A stretch of DNA of 64,000 nucleotides, from contig NZ_BMMF01000004.1 in assembly GCF_014645695.1 (NCBI RefSeq), forward strand, positions 255,261-319,260. Reading direction: 5' to 3'. Below the pieces are notes generated by a model. It worked only from the letters and a program-made list of their open reading frames with translations, did no database searches and had not been told where the DNA came from. Source of the stretch: Salinarimonas ramus. GTDB lineage: Bacteria > Pseudomonadota > Alphaproteobacteria > Rhizobiales > Beijerinckiaceae. How positions within the stretch are numbered: position 1 is the first letter of the stretch; the number at the start of each line of letters is the position of its first letter. Positions 44,831 to 54,989 of this stretch are shown piece by piece. A program made the position numbers and the translations under genes.

Positions 44831-46336
44831 TCACCGAGCCCAGCGCGCCTCGGTGACGTCGTTGGCGGGGATCGGCTGGTTGGTCCACAGGCCTTCCAGG
44901 TCCGCGCGCCACACGCCGATCTTGGGCAGCGCGTAGAGGAACACCGCCGGCTGGTCCTCCGAGAGGATGCGCTGGAGCTCGCCCGCGATCTGCGCCTGCT
45001 CGTCCTGGTCGGTGGCGGCGAGATAGCGCTGGTAGGTCTCGCGGTATTCCTCGCTCGCGTAATTGAAGTAGTACTCGTCGCGCGCGAAGATATCGAGGTC
45101 GCGCGGCTCGGTATGCGCCACGATGGTCGCGTCGAAATCGTAGCCGCGGAAGACCTGCTCCAGCCATTGCGCCCACTCGATCGGGACGAGCTCGACGTTC
45201 AGGCCGACCTGCTGCAGGTAGGCCGCCGCCACCTCACCGCCGCGCCGGGCGTAGGCCGGGGGCGGAAGCTGGATCGTGATGGTCGCGCCCGCGGCGCCGG
45301 CCTCCTCGAGAAGCGCGCGCGCCTGGTCGGGGTCGAACGGATAGGCGTCGGAGAAATCGACGTAGCCCGGGCTCGCCGGCGTCGAGAAGGAGCCGATCGT
45401 CGTGCCCAGCCCGTTCTGCACGGCATCGAGCATGGCCTGCTTGTCGATGGCGTGGGCCAGCGCCCGGCGTACGCGCACGTCGTCGAGGGGCGCGCGGGAA
45501 TTGTTGAGCGAGAGCAGCACCTCGCCCTCCGTCGCGCCGACCGCCACGGTGAAGCGATCGTCGTTCTCGAATTGCGGCAGCGCCTCGGGCGCGGGGAAGT
45601 TGGGGAAGGCGTCGAGATCGCCCGCCAGCATCGCCGCCGTGGCGGCGGAGGGGTCGGAGATGAAGCGGATGACCACGTTCTCGATCGCCGGCGCGTCGCC
45701 CCAGTAATCGGCGTTGCGGGTCATCTCCACCCGGTCGCCCTGCACCCAGCGCGCGAAGCGGTAGGGCCCCGTGCCGACGGGGTTCGTCTTGTTGGTCTCG
45801 GCGGAGCTCGGCGCCACCATCACCGCGTCGCCCCAGGCCATGTTGAACAGGAAGCGCGAGGAGGGCTGGCTCAGCGTCACCACCGCCGTGTAGGGGTCCG
45901 GGCACTCGGTCGAGGCGATGGGCTCGAACAGCCCCTTCTGGGCGTTGGTCGAATCGGGCGCGACCGCGCGCTCGTAGGAGAATTGCACGATCGAGCAGTC
46001 GAACGGCGTGCCGTCGTGGAAGGTGACGCCCTCGCGCAGGTCGAACGTGTAGACGAGCCCGTCCTCGGACACCTCCCAGCTCTCGGCGAGCGCCGGCACC
46101 ACGGCGCCGTCGCCGGCGATCTGCACGAGGCCCTCGAAGATGTTGGCGTAGGTCACCTCGCGGATCGCCGCCGCGGCTCCGGCGGTCGGGTCGAGCATCG
46201 GCGGCTCGAGCTGCATGCCGAGCCGCAGCGTGTCCCGTTCCTGCGCGAGCGCCTCCGGCGCCGTGAGCGCGCCGGCGGCGGCGAGCGCGAGGAGGCTCGC
46301 AGCGAGCGCGAGCGAATGACGATGCGAGGTCCTCAT
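44831..46336 (-). CDS. Peptide-type ABC transporter substrate-binding protein (SBP_bac_5)
   Basis: A 501-residue periplasmic binding protein with a signal peptide (LALAASLLALAAAGALTAPEALAQ). Typical segments are LRLGMQLEPPMLDPT, GLVYTFDLREGVTFHDGTPF and GTGPYRFARWVQGDRVEM. It binds a peptide or similar ligand for the permease and ATPase genes downstream. The amidase in the same unit suggests an amide-containing ligand. Confidence 0.93.
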   Translation of the reverse strand: MRTSHRHSLALAASLLALAAAGALTAPEALAQERDTLRLGMQLEPPMLDPTAGAAAAIREVTYANIFEGLVQIAGDGAVVPALAESWEVSEDGLVYTFDLREGVTFHDGTPFDCSIVQFSYERAVAPDSTNAQKGLFEPIASTECPDPYTAVVTLSQPSSRFLFNMAWGDAVMVAPSSAETNKTNPVGTGPYRFARWVQGDRVEMTRNADYWGDAPAIENVVIRFISDPSAATAAMLAGDLDAFPNFPAPEALPQFENDDRFTVAVGATEGEVLLSLNNSRAPLDDVRVRRALAHAIDKQAMLDAVQNGLGTTIGSFSTPASPGYVDFSDAYPFDPDQARALLEEAGAAGATITIQLPPPAYARRGGEVAAAYLQQVGLNVELVPIEWAQWLEQVFRGYDFDATIVAHTEPRDLDIFARDEYYFNYASEEYRETYQRYLAATDQDEQAQIAGELQRILSEDQPAVFLYALPKIGVWRADLEGLWTNQPIPANDVTEARWAR

Positions 46337-46527
46337 AGACCCTGATCCTTCCCTGTTCGTTGGCCGGCGCGACGCCGGCGGCGTCGATCGCGATCGACGA
46401 CGGATGGCGCGGAGCATGCCCCGAACGCGGCGCCACGGGCTAGCCGTCGCGCTCGTGCAGCTGCGCCCGTCCATCCTGCGCGTCGCGCCACCGCCGTCAA
46501 TCGGCCACGACGCGACGCGCACGACGC

Positions 46528-47139
46528 TCACGGATACAGCCGCTGGCGGGCCCAGCCGCCGCCTTCCTGCGGCGTGAAGACGACGCGGTCGTGCAGGCGG
46601 AAGGGGCGGTCGGCCCAGAACTCGATTCGCGCGGGCAGGATGCGGAAGCCCGTCCAGTGCGGCGGGCGGGGGATCTCGCCCACCGCGAACTTGGCGGCGT
46701 TCGTCGCCACCGCCTTCTCCAGCGCGAATCGGCTCTCGAGCGGGCGCGACTGGCGGCTCGCCCAGGCGCCGATGCGGCTCTGGCGCGGGCGCGAGGCGTA
46801 GTAGGCGTCCGCCTCCGCGTCGCTGACGCGCTCCACGGCGCCGCGCACGCGCACCTGCCGGCGCAGGCTCTTCCAGTGCATGCAGAGTGCCGCCTGCGGG
46901 TTCGCCGCGAGCTCCTCGCCCTTCTGCGATTCGGTGTTGGTGTAGAAGACGAAGCCGCGCGGATCGTGCCCCTTCAGGAGCACCATGCGCACGTTCGGCA
47001 GCCCCGAGCCGTCCGCGGTGGCGAGCGCCATGGCGTTGGGATCCTCCGGCTCCTTGTCCGCGGCCTCGGCGAACCAGGCCTCGAACAGGGAATAGGGCTC
47101 GTCGGCTTGCGTGAAGTCACCGGCCGTTAACTCGTCCAC
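46528..47139 (-). CDS. pdxH: Pyridoxamine 5'-phosphate oxidase
   Basis: A 203-residue FMN enzyme that makes pyridoxal 5'-phosphate. It has [54 protein letters not shown] and the C-terminal RLHDRVVF...[11 protein letters not shown] start at 47139. It faces the lipoprotein gene with 40 bp between starts; pdxJ of the same pathway is 8 kb away. Confidence 0.95.
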   Translation of the reverse strand: MDELTAGDFTQADEPYSLFEAWFAEAADKEPEDPNAMALATADGSGLPNVRMVLLKGHDPRGFVFYTNTESQKGEELAANPQAALCMHWKSLRRQVRVRGAVERVSDAEADAYYASRPRQSRIGAWASRQSRPLESRFALEKAVATNAAKFAVGEIPRPPHWTGFRILPARIEFWADRPFRLHDRVVFTPQEGGGWARQRLYP

Positions 47140-47179
47140 GTTTCACTCTCCGCGCGTGGTGGTCGCACGGGAGTGACGC

Positions 47180-47758
47180 ATGGGCCCCCTCCCGCACGGG
47201 CTGTTCGAGACGGATCATAGGGCGAAAGCGACGCGCGGCCCAGAAGCGGCGCGAACGCTCGTCGTCGCGGGCGCGCTCGTGGTCGCGCTCGCGCTCGGCG
47301 CCTGCGCCGGCGCCGGCCCGCTGGCGACGTTGTCGACCGGCGAGCCGACGACGACGGGCTCCATCACCCCGCTGCTCCCCTCGGCGGATGCGCTGACGCT
47401 GGGCCTGGCCGGCGGCGCTTTCGCCGAAGCGAACGCCGCCCTGATGCGCGCGCTCGACCCTCTCGGACCCGGCGATGCGATCGCCTTCGCCGATCCCGCG
47501 AGCGAAACCCGCGGCACGATCGCGCCCGCGGCGCCGCCGCATCTCGAAGGCGCCCTCGTCTGCCGGCGCTTCGCCGCCGAGACCCTGCGCGAGACTGCGC
47601 CGCCCGCGCGTTACGAGGGGCGCGCCTGCCGGATCGCCGCCGGGCGCTGGCGCATCGAGGAGGCCCGCCTCGCGCAAGCGCCGTCCGATAGTCCCGCCGA
47701 GGCACCTCTTCCGGCAGAGGCGCTCCCCGCCGATCTCATGCCCCGGCTTCCCGGGTAA
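47180..47758 (+). CDS. Putative lipoprotein (RT0821/Lpp0805 surface-protein-like)
   Basis: A 192-residue protein with a hydrophobic segment and lipobox (ALALGACAG, cysteine at residue 42). The mature part is Ala/Pro/Thr-rich with an [21 protein letters not shown] pair of cysteines. The neighbourhood pdxH - lipoprotein - dnaJ-like - fabI is recurrent in rhizobia. The long charged lead before the hydrophobic stretch suggests the true start may be later, though no closer Met is present. Confidence 0.65.
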   Translation: MGPLPHGLFETDHRAKATRGPEAARTLVVAGALVVALALGACAGAGPLATLSTGEPTTTGSITPLLPSADALTLGLAGGAFAEANAALMRALDPLGPGDAIAFADPASETRGTIAPAAPPHLEGALVCRRFAAETLRETAPPARYEGRACRIAAGRWRIEEARLAQAPSDSPAEAPLPAEALPADLMPRLPG

Positions 47759-47870
47759 TGCCCGTCGGGTAGTTGCGCGCGCGCAACACCTCTCCCATAT
47801 CCTTGGACGGAAGCGGCGCCGACCGGGCCGCCGCCGAGCCGCCAGACGAAGAGCCCACCAGGTACGAGCG

Positions 47871-48881
47871 ATGCGCGATCCCTACGACGTCCTCGGCGTG
47901 TCCCGCCAGGCGAGCGAGGCCGATGTCAAGAAGGCCTTCCGCAAGCTCGCCAAGCAATACCACCCCGACCAGAACAAGGACCCCAAGGCGGGCGCCAAGT
48001 TCTCCGAGGTGAACACCGCCTACGAGATCCTCGGCGACGCGGACAAGCGCAAGCAGTTCGACCGCGGCGAGATCGACGGCGACGGCAAGCCGCGCTTCCG
48101 CGGCTTCGACGGGTTCGGCGGAGGCGCCGGGCGCGGCGCGGGTGCGGGTGCGGGCGCGGGCTCCGGCGGGTTCGGCGGGTTCGAGGGCTTCGCCCGCGGC
48201 GCGCGGGGCGCCGGGTCGGCCGACGACCTCTTCTCGCAGATCTTCGGCGAGGCCTTCCGGCAGGCCGAGGCCCGCGGCACGGGCGCCGGCCCCGGCGGCT
48301 TCGGCGGCTTCTCGGGCGCGGGACCGGGCGGCGGCCCCGGCGCCGGCGCGGGCGGAGCCCGGCGCGCCGCCGCCAAGGGCGCCGACCTCGAGGCGACGAT
48401 GACCGTCACGCTGGAGGAGATCGCGGCGGGCGCGACGAAGCGCGTGCGCCTGCCCAACGGCCGCGAGGTCGAGGTGATGGTGCCCAAGGGCGTGTCGGAC
48501 GGCCAGGTGATCCGCCTGCGCGGCCTCGGCCAGGCGAGCGCGCTCGGCGAGCCCGGCGACGTCATGCTCACCGTGGAGATCGCCCCGCACGAGCGCTTCA
48601 CGAAGGATGGCGCGGACCTGCGCGTGCGCATCCCCGTCCCGCTCGAGGACGCGGTGCTCGGCGCGCCCGTGCGCGTGCCGACGCTCACCGGCGCCGTGGA
48701 GATGAAGGTTCCGCCGATGTCGTCCGGCGGGCGCACCTTCCGGCTGCGCGGCAAGGGCCTGCCGTCCAAGTCCGGCCAGGGCGACCTGCTCGCCGTCCTC
48801 GAGATCCGCCTTCCCGAGGAGCCCGACGAGGCGCTCGTCGAGTACGCGAAGCGCAAGAAGGGCGTGAAGGCCGCAGGGTGA
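47871..48881 (+). CDS. DnaJ-type co-chaperone without zinc finger (CbpA-like)
   Basis: A 336-residue J protein: J domain with HPD ([10 protein letters not shown]), a long Gly/Phe/Ala-rich linker and two C-terminal substrate domains ([38 protein letters not shown]). The four CxxCxGxG zinc repeats of DnaJ are missing, as in CbpA. It would stimulate DnaK. Confidence 0.92.
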   Translation: MRDPYDVLGVSRQASEADVKKAFRKLAKQYHPDQNKDPKAGAKFSEVNTAYEILGDADKRKQFDRGEIDGDGKPRFRGFDGFGGGAGRGAGAGAGAGSGGFGGFEGFARGARGAGSADDLFSQIFGEAFRQAEARGTGAGPGGFGGFSGAGPGGGPGAGAGGARRAAAKGADLEATMTVTLEEIAAGATKRVRLPNGREVEVMVPKGVSDGQVIRLRGLGQASALGEPGDVMLTVEIAPHERFTKDGADLRVRIPVPLEDAVLGAPVRVPTLTGAVEMKVPPMSSGGRTFRLRGKGLPSKSGQGDLLAVLEIRLPEEPDEALVEYAKRKKGVKAAG

Positions 48882-49018
48882 GGACCTCGGCCGTGGAAAA
48901 CCCGCGCTCGGGGCGCAACGCCCGCGCGTAGTGCGCGATTGACGCTTTCCTGTGGCCGTCCGGTCGGCTAAAGAGGCCGGAAACGGCCCCGGGCCTTCGA
49001 ACCTCAGTCGGGTGTTTC

Positions 49019-49843
49019 ATGGCGGACGAGACAGGTTCCGGCATCCTTGCCGGAAAGCGCGGATTGATCATGGGCGTGGCGAACAATCGCTCCATCGCCT
49101 GGGGCATCGCGAAGGCCGCGCGCCAGCAGGGCGCCCAGCTCGCCTTCACCTACCAGGGGGACGCGCTCAAGAAGCGCGTCGAGCCGCTGGCGAAGGAGCT
49201 CGACGCCCATGTCGTCGGGCATTGCGACGTCACCGACGGCGCCACCATCGACGCCGTGTTCGCCCAGACCGAGGCGGCGCTCGGCACGATCGATTTCGTC
49301 GTCCACGCCATCGCCTTCTCCGACAAGGACGAGCTGACGGGTCGCTACGTCGACACGTCGGAGGAGAACTTCACGCGCTCGCTGGCCATCTCCTGCTATT
49401 CCTTCACGGCCATCGCCCAGCGCGCCGAGAAGCTGATGCCCAACGGCGGCTCGCTGCTCACGCTGACCTATTACGGCGCCGAAAAGTGGATGCCGCACTA
49501 CAACGTCATGGGCGTCGCCAAGGCCGCGCTGGAGGCGTCCGTTCGCTACATGGCGGCCGATCTCGGCCCGCAGAACATCCGCGTCAACGCGCTCTCGGCC
49601 GGGCCGATCAAGACGCTGGCGGGCTCCGCCATCGGCGACTTCCGCTATATTCTCAAGTGGAACGCATACAACTCCCCACTGCGTCGCAACACCACGATCG
49701 AGGAGGTCGGCGAGACCGCCGCCTTCCTCCTGTCGGACATGTCGCGCGGCATCACCGGCGAGACGGTGCACGTCGATTCGGGCTACCACATCGTCGGCAT
49801 GAAGAACCCCGACGCCCCCGACATCGCCCTCGACAAGGACTGA
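49019..49843 (+). CDS. fabI: Enoyl-[acyl-carrier-protein] reductase (NADH), FabI type
   Basis: A 274-residue SDR that catalyses the last step of each fatty-acid elongation cycle. FabI marks are GLIMGVANNRSIAWGIAKA, HAIAFSDKDEL, and the Tyr-x6-Lys pair in AEKWMPHYNVMGVAKAALE. Start ATG at 49019. The dnaJ-like gene lies 137 bp upstream and the phosphatase gene starts 50 bp downstream. Confidence 0.95.
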   Translation: MADETGSGILAGKRGLIMGVANNRSIAWGIAKAARQQGAQLAFTYQGDALKKRVEPLAKELDAHVVGHCDVTDGATIDAVFAQTEAALGTIDFVVHAIAFSDKDELTGRYVDTSEENFTRSLAISCYSFTAIAQRAEKLMPNGGSLLTLTYYGAEKWMPHYNVMGVAKAALEASVRYMAADLGPQNIRVNALSAGPIKTLAGSAIGDFRYILKWNAYNSPLRRNTTIEEVGETAAFLLSDMSRGITGETVHVDSGYHIVGMKNPDAPDIALDKD

Positions 49844-49893
49844 GCGCGCCCCGCGTGCCGCCGGCACGCGCGACGCGAGCGGAGGAGCGCGCC

Positions 49894-50481
49894 TTGGCCG
49901 GACCCGTCCTCTACTTCGTCCGCCACGGCGAGACGGATTGGAACGCCGAAGGGCGCCTGCAGGGCGGGCGCGACACGGACCTGAACGCGCTCGGGCGCGT
50001 CCAGGCCGAGGCGGCGGCGCGCACCCTGCGCTCCCTCGTGCGCGGCGATCTCGCCCGGCTCGACTTCGTCGCCTCCCCGATGCGCCGCACCCGCGACACG
50101 ATGGAGATCCTGCGCGGCACGCTCGGCCTGCCGCGCGATGCTTACAGGCTCGACGAGCGGCTCGTCGAGATCTCCTTCGGCTCTTGGGAAGGCTCCACCT
50201 GGCCCGAGATCCGCGACCGCGATCCCGCCGGCGCGGCGGCGCGCGAGGCGGACAAGTGGGGCTTCGTGCCGCCGCAGGGCGAGAGCTACGCCATGCTCGC
50301 GAGGCGTCTCGCACCCGTGGTCGAAGGCCTCGTGCGCGACACCGTGATGGTTGCCCATGGCGGCGTCGCCCGCGCGCTGCTCACGCTGATGGCCGACGCG
50401 GCGACGGAACGCGCGCCGCATTTCGACATCTGGCAGGGTCGCGTGCTCGTGATCCAGGACGGCGCCTGGCGCTGGGTCTGA
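49894..50481 (+). CDS. Histidine phosphatase family protein
   Basis: A 195-residue phosphoglycerate-mutase-like phosphatase with the catalytic LYFVRHGETDWN, RRTRDTMEIL, ISFGSWEGSTW and second His in VMVAHGGVAR. TTG start at 49894 is used because GGAGGA lies seven bases upstream. Substrate unknown; the position after fabI is common in Alphaproteobacteria. Confidence 0.9.
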   Translation: MAGPVLYFVRHGETDWNAEGRLQGGRDTDLNALGRVQAEAAARTLRSLVRGDLARLDFVASPMRRTRDTMEILRGTLGLPRDAYRLDERLVEISFGSWEGSTWPEIRDRDPAGAAAREADKWGFVPPQGESYAMLARRLAPVVEGLVRDTVMVAHGGVARALLTLMADAATERAPHFDIWQGRVLVIQDGAWRWV

Positions 50482-50489
50482 CCTCAGCC

Positions 50490-51473
50490 TCACGGTCGCG
50501 CGATGCGCTCCGCGGCGAGCGCGGCGAGCCCCGCCTCGTCCTCGAAGCGGGCGGTGACGGGCAGGGCGAGGAGCCCCTCGAGCGCCGGGAGCCGTGCTGC
50601 GTCCTTCTCCGTCGTCACCGGCACGAGACCGCGCGCCGTCGCGTGCGCCATCAGCGCCTGCACCTCGCCCGGCCGGTAGACGTGATGATCGGGCAGCGCC
50701 ACGCGCTCGATCAGGCTCGCCCCGCAATCTTCCAGCGTGCGGAAGAACTTCTCCGGCCGCCCGATGCCCGCGAAGGCGAGAACCCGCGCGCCGTCGAGGC
50801 GATCGAGCACGCTCGGATCGGGGGCGAGGCGCGCGCGGAAGACCGGCTTGCCCCTGCGCGCCGCCTCCGCCGCGACCCGCGCGCCGGCGGCGCCGTAGCC
50901 CATCAGCACGAGGGCGTCGACGAAGGGCCATTGCGCCTCGAGCGGCACGCGCAGGGGGCCCGCCGGCAGGCAGAGCCCGTTGCCGACTCCGGTCTCGCCG
51001 TCGAGGACGGCGAGGACGAGGTCCTTCTTCAGCGACGGGTTCTGCAGCCCGTCGTCCATCAGGATGACGTCGGCGCCGGTCGTCGCCGCCAGCGCGGCGC
51101 CGGCGACGCGGTCCGGCGAGACGATGGTCGGCCCGGCGCGGGCGAGGAGGAGCGGCTCGTCGCCGACCGCGCGATGGTCGTGGATCGCGGCATCGACGAG
51201 GAGCGGCGTGCGCGCCCGCCCGCCATGGCCGCGGGTGAGGAAGACGGGGCTCCTCCCCGCGCGGCGCAGCAGCGCCGCCAGCGCGAGCGCGGTGGGTGTC
51301 TTGCCCGCGCCGCCGGCGGTGAAGTTGCCGATGCAGATCACCGGCAGGGCCGCGCGGGCGCCGGGCTTGCGCATGCGCCGCGCGCCGATCGTACCGACGA
51401 TGGCACCGAGCGGCCAGAGCAGGCGGGCGGGCAGCGTCGGCTCCGGCGCCGTCCAGAAGCCGGGCGCCCGCAT
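50490..51473 (-). CDS. lpxK: Tetraacyldisaccharide 4'-kinase
   Basis: A 327-residue membrane-associated kinase adding the 4'-phosphate of lipid A. It has the P-loop GNFTAGGAGKTP, the LpxK-specific DDGLQNPSLKKDL and GIGRPEKFF. Its ATG overlaps the waaA stop (TGATG). It ends 8 bp from the convergent phosphatase gene. Confidence 0.95.
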   Translation of the reverse strand: MRAPGFWTAPEPTLPARLLWPLGAIVGTIGARRMRKPGARAALPVICIGNFTAGGAGKTPTALALAALLRRAGRSPVFLTRGHGGRARTPLLVDAAIHDHRAVGDEPLLLARAGPTIVSPDRVAGAALAATTGADVILMDDGLQNPSLKKDLVLAVLDGETGVGNGLCLPAGPLRVPLEAQWPFVDALVLMGYGAAGARVAAEAARRGKPVFRARLAPDPSVLDRLDGARVLAFAGIGRPEKFFRTLEDCGASLIERVALPDHHVYRPGEVQALMAHATARGLVPVTTEKDAARLPALEGLLALPVTARFEDEAGLAALAAERIARP

Positions 51474-52765
51474 CAGCCCGACGCGCCTCCGCGCAGGTCG
51501 ACGAGGAAGGGGTCGATGGCGCGGATCGTGCGCTCGAGCGCGCCGCCCAGCGCTTCCACGGCGCCGATGCCGGCGCGTCCCATGGTGCGCATCCGCCCGG
51601 GATCGGAGAGCAGCTCGGAGAGCGCGCCCGCGAGGGCGCGGGCGTCGTTCACCGGCAGTGCGCCGCGGGCGCGGTCGATGGCGGCGTAGACGTCGGTGAA
51701 ATTGTGAACGTGCGGCCCGTGAAGGATGGCGCCGCCGAGCTTCGCCGGCTCGATGGGGTTCTGCCCGCCGTGCGGCACCAGCGAGCCGCCCATGAAGACC
51801 ACGGGCGAGAGCCGATAGAACAGGCCGAGCTCGCCGATCGTGTCGGCGACGTAGAGGTCGATCGCCCGGTCCGGCTGCATGCCGTCGGCGCGCCGTGCGG
51901 CGGCGAGCCCGGATTCCTGCGCCATCGCCGCGATCTCGGGACCGCGATCGGGATGGCGCGGGGCGACGATGGTGAGGAGGCTCGGATAGCGCTTGGCGAG
52001 CGCCCGATGCACCGCGATGGCGATCTCCTCCTCACCGGGATGCGTGGAGGCCGCCATCCAGATCGGCCGGCCCGCCGTGAGCGCCTGCAGGCTCGCCACC
52101 GTGCGCGGATCGGCGGGCGGGGCGGGCGAATCGAACTTGAGGTTTCCCGCCACGGCGACCCGCGGCGCGCCGAGCCGCGCCAGGCGCTCGGCGTCCGCCG
52201 GCGATTGGGCGAGGCAGAAGGCGAAGCGCGAGAGCAGCGCCTCCGCGGCCTTGGGCGCGCGCATCCAGCGCCGGAAGGAGCGCTCCGACAGGCGTCCGTT
52301 GACGAGGATGAGCGGCACGCCGCGCCGGTCGAGAGCGTGGACGAAGTTCGGCCACAGCTCCGATTCGGCGAAGAGCGCGAGATCCGGCTGCCAATGATCG
52401 AGGAAGCGGCGGATGAAGAGCGGCACGTCGAGGGGCACGAACTGGTGGATCGCGCCGGGCGGCAGGCGCCGCGCCACGAGCTGCGCGGAGGTGCGCGTGC
52501 CCGACGTGACGAGCACCGACACGCCGCGGCGCGTCAGGCGCTCGACGAGGGGAAGGATGGCGAGCGTCTCGCCGATGGACGCCCCGTGGAGCCAGGCGAG
52601 CGGGCCGTCCGGCCGGGCGCGGCCGGCATGGCCGCGGCGCTCGCCGAGCCGCGTCGGGTCCTCCTTGCCCTTGCCGCGCCGCCACAGCAGCAGCCCGGAG
52701 GCGGCCGGCGTGAGCAGCGAGACGCCGATCCGGTAGGAGGTGAGGAGCGACGAGCCGCGCTTCAT
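51473..52765 (-). CDS. waaA: 3-deoxy-D-manno-octulosonic acid (Kdo) transferase
   Basis: A 430-residue glycosyltransferase that attaches Kdo to lipid IVA. Typical are WLHGASIGETLAILPLV, LFAESELWPNF, RLSERSFRRW, FMGGSLVPHGGQNPIEPA. The N-terminal hydrophobic helix anchors it to the inner membrane. ATGA overlap with the acyltransferase gene upstream. Confidence 0.95.
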   Translation of the reverse strand: MKRGSSLLTSYRIGVSLLTPAASGLLLWRRGKGKEDPTRLGERRGHAGRARPDGPLAWLHGASIGETLAILPLVERLTRRGVSVLVTSGTRTSAQLVARRLPPGAIHQFVPLDVPLFIRRFLDHWQPDLALFAESELWPNFVHALDRRGVPLILVNGRLSERSFRRWMRAPKAAEALLSRFAFCLAQSPADAERLARLGAPRVAVAGNLKFDSPAPPADPRTVASLQALTAGRPIWMAASTHPGEEEIAIAVHRALAKRYPSLLTIVAPRHPDRGPEIAAMAQESGLAAARRADGMQPDRAIDLYVADTIGELGLFYRLSPVVFMGGSLVPHGGQNPIEPAKLGGAILHGPHVHNFTDVYAAIDRARGALPVNDARALAGALSELLSDPGRMRTMGRAGIGAVEALGGALERTIRAIDPFLVDLRGGASG

Positions 52766-53511
52766 GCGCCGCCTCCCGCGGCCGCCATCGACGTCGTGCG
52801 CAGGTCCGCGCCGGGATCGTCGGCGCCGATGCGGGCGTAGGCCCGGGCATGGACGCCGTCGAGGCCGGTCTCCACCGCGCGCCGCGCCGCCTCGACCGCG
52901 TCCGCATCGGCGTCGCGCGCGACGAAGATCGGGTCGCCGATCACGATGGCGCCGCGGCCGAAGGGCAGGCCCAGCGTTGCGCGATCCCAGCTGCGGAAGA
53001 TCTTGCGCCGGCTCGTCACCACGGCGACGGGGACGATGGGGCGGCCCGAGAGCCTGGCCAGGGTGACGATCCCCTCCCCCGCCCGTCGGGCGATCTTGGG
53101 CACGTCGGCGGTCATGACGATGCTCTCGCCGCCCTCCAGCGCCCGCAGCATGGCGCGCATCGCCTGGGCGCCGCCCTTCTCGCGTACCCGCCCGCGCCCG
53201 CGATCGCCCGAGCCGCGGATCGGGCGCACGCCCAGATGCTCCAGCGCGATCGCGTTGAGCTCGCCGTCGCCGGAACGCGAGACGAGGCAGGCGGTGGGAT
53301 CCTGCGGGCGCTTGGCGAGGTGCACGAGGAAATGCTGGCCGTGCCACATCGCCGCGATCACGGGCATGAGCGGCCCGATCCGCTCGTGCGCGTCCGCCGG
53401 CTCCATCACGAACCGGTTCGTGCGGCGCACGAGGCCGAGATAGCGCGCGAAGGCGTAGCCGGCCGCGGCTCTCACCCGCGGATGCTTGCCGATGCGCTTG
53501 AGGAGGGACAT
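52762..53511 (-). CDS. Lysophospholipid acyltransferase family protein (DUF374)
   Basis: A 249-residue protein with the DUF374 layout: MWHGQHFLVHL containing the likely HGQ-type active site, CLVSRSGDGELNAIALEHLGVRPIRGSG, and ESIVMTADVPK. In rhizobia this gene sits with waaA and lpxK and is thought to add a special acyl chain in lipid A assembly. Overlap with waaA supports this. Confidence 0.88.
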   Translation of the reverse strand: MSLLKRIGKHPRVRAAAGYAFARYLGLVRRTNRFVMEPADAHERIGPLMPVIAAMWHGQHFLVHLAKRPQDPTACLVSRSGDGELNAIALEHLGVRPIRGSGDRGRGRVREKGGAQAMRAMLRALEGGESIVMTADVPKIARRAGEGIVTLARLSGRPIVPVAVVTSRRKIFRSWDRATLGLPFGRGAIVIGDPIFVARDADADAVEAARRAVETGLDGVHARAYARIGADDPGADLRTTSMAAAGGGA

Positions 53512-53534
53512 GCCCGTGGCTTCTTCCGCGCCCG

Positions 53535-53807
53535 TCAGCCGACCGGCGGCTCGAGCAGGCGATGGAGATGGACGATGAAGTAGCGCATGTGCGCGTTGTC
53601 GACAGTAGCCTGCGCCTTGGCCTTCCAGGCCGAGAACGCGGTGGCGTAATTGGGATAGACGCCCACGATGTCGAGCGCGTCGAGATCCCGGAAGCGCACG
53701 TGCTTGGGATCGTCGAGCTCGCCGCCGAAGACGAGGTGGAGGAGCTGGGTGTCGCCGGCAGGCTTGGTCTCGGCGGCGGAGGGGACGCCTTGCTTGATCT
53801 CGGTCAT
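53535..53807 (-). CDS. DUF4170 domain-containing protein
   Basis: A 90-residue protein with LLHLVFGGELDDP, LDIVGVYPNYATAFSAWKAKAQATVDNAHMRYFIVHLHRLL. DUF4170 is restricted to Alphaproteobacteria and regularly lies in this lipid A operon; function unknown. Confidence 0.9.
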   Translation of the reverse strand: MTEIKQGVPSAAETKPAGDTQLLHLVFGGELDDPKHVRFRDLDALDIVGVYPNYATAFSAWKAKAQATVDNAHMRYFIVHLHRLLEPPVG

Positions 53808-53874
53808 GCTCGTTATGTCCCGGCCTTCGCCGGGCTCCCGGTTTTCGTCGGATGCGCGGCGCGCTCGCGTGGGC

Positions 53875-54750
53875 TCAGCCCGCGGCGGCGGAGCGTCGCG
53901 CGTCGGTCTCGTCGCCCGTCATGGCCTCAACGAGACGCGGATGCAAGGCGTGCGAGGCTGCGACCAGGACGCCGTGGACCGGCTCCGGCCGATTGTAGAC
54001 CGGTGCCATGCCGGCGGGATCCGTCAGCGCGCCGCCCGCCTCGGCGAGAACGAGGTCGGCGGCGGCGAGATCCCAGTCCCGCGCGTTGGCGGTGACGAGG
54101 GCGAGATCGACGTCTCCGGCCGCGACCCGCGCGATGCGCAGAGCCAGCGAGGGCACCTTCGTCACGGAAGCGAAGGGCCCGGCCCGGCGCTCCAGCGCGT
54201 CCACCATCGGCCGCGGACCCGCGACGCGCGAGCCGGCGAGCGCGTCGCGGGCGTTCGCGACGATGGCCGCGCCGTTCAAGGTCGCGCCCGCGCCGGCGCG
54301 GGCGGCGTAGAAGCTGGACAGGGCCGGGGCGTGCACGACGCCGAGCCGAGGGCGGCCGTCGACGAGGAGTGCGATCGCCACCGACCAGTCGGGAATGCCG
54401 TTGAGAAAAGCCCGCGTGCCGTCGATGGGATCGACGATCCAGACGAGGTCGCGGGTGAGCCGCGCCGGATCGTCGCGGGTCTCCTCCGAGAGCCATCCGG
54501 CCTCGGGCAGGATCTGCGAGAGGCGCACCTTGAGAAAGGCGTCGACGGAGACGTCCGCCTCCGTCACCGGCGAGCCGCCGGCCTTGTTCCAGACCCGCGC
54601 CGTGGTCTTGCCGCCCTCGCGGAAATAGCCGCGCGCAATCTCGCCGGCCTCGCGGGCGGCGTCCTCGAGCGCGGCTGCGAGGTGGGCTGTCGTCTGCGGA
54701 TCGAGGGGCATGAACATCTCGTCTCGGGCGGCGGCGGGCGCGCCCGTCAT
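53875..54750 (-). CDS. cysQ: 3'(2'),5'-bisphosphate nucleotidase / inositol monophosphatase family
   Basis: A 291-residue (or shorter) Li-sensitive phosphatase with metal motifs EETRDD, DPIDGTRAFLNG and ANARDWDLAAADLVLAEAGG. It probably hydrolyses adenosine 3',5'-bisphosphate. The start is uncertain: ATG at 54750, 54717 or 54711; none has a clear ribosome site. It heads the lipid A unit. Confidence 0.9.
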   Translation of the reverse strand: MTGAPAAARDEMFMPLDPQTTAHLAAALEDAAREAGEIARGYFREGGKTTARVWNKAGGSPVTEADVSVDAFLKVRLSQILPEAGWLSEETRDDPARLTRDLVWIVDPIDGTRAFLNGIPDWSVAIALLVDGRPRLGVVHAPALSSFYAARAGAGATLNGAAIVANARDALAGSRVAGPRPMVDALERRAGPFASVTKVPSLALRIARVAAGDVDLALVTANARDWDLAAADLVLAEAGGALTDPAGMAPVYNRPEPVHGVLVAASHALHPRLVEAMTGDETDARRSAAAG

Positions 54751-54989
54751 GACGACGAAGGTAGGGGCGCGGCCCCTCCCGCGCAAGGACGTCGACGAGA
54801 CGTTGATCCGATGCGCGCGCTTTTCCACAAGCGTCGCAAGCATTGATTCAGCATCGCTCCCATTGAGCGTCTTTTAACCGAAAAGCTTAAGCCCCCGCGG
54901 ACGAAGCATCCGCATGATCGGCGCATGGAACGAGCGGCGATCATCCAAGAACAAGCCGCCGTCCACCCAACGCTGACAGGGCGTCGAAC

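Noticed and set aside
53875-54843. ATG at 54843 as the cysQ start
   Set aside because: The added residues are Arg/Ser-rich, unlike the family, and lie in the promoter region shared with the divergent gene.
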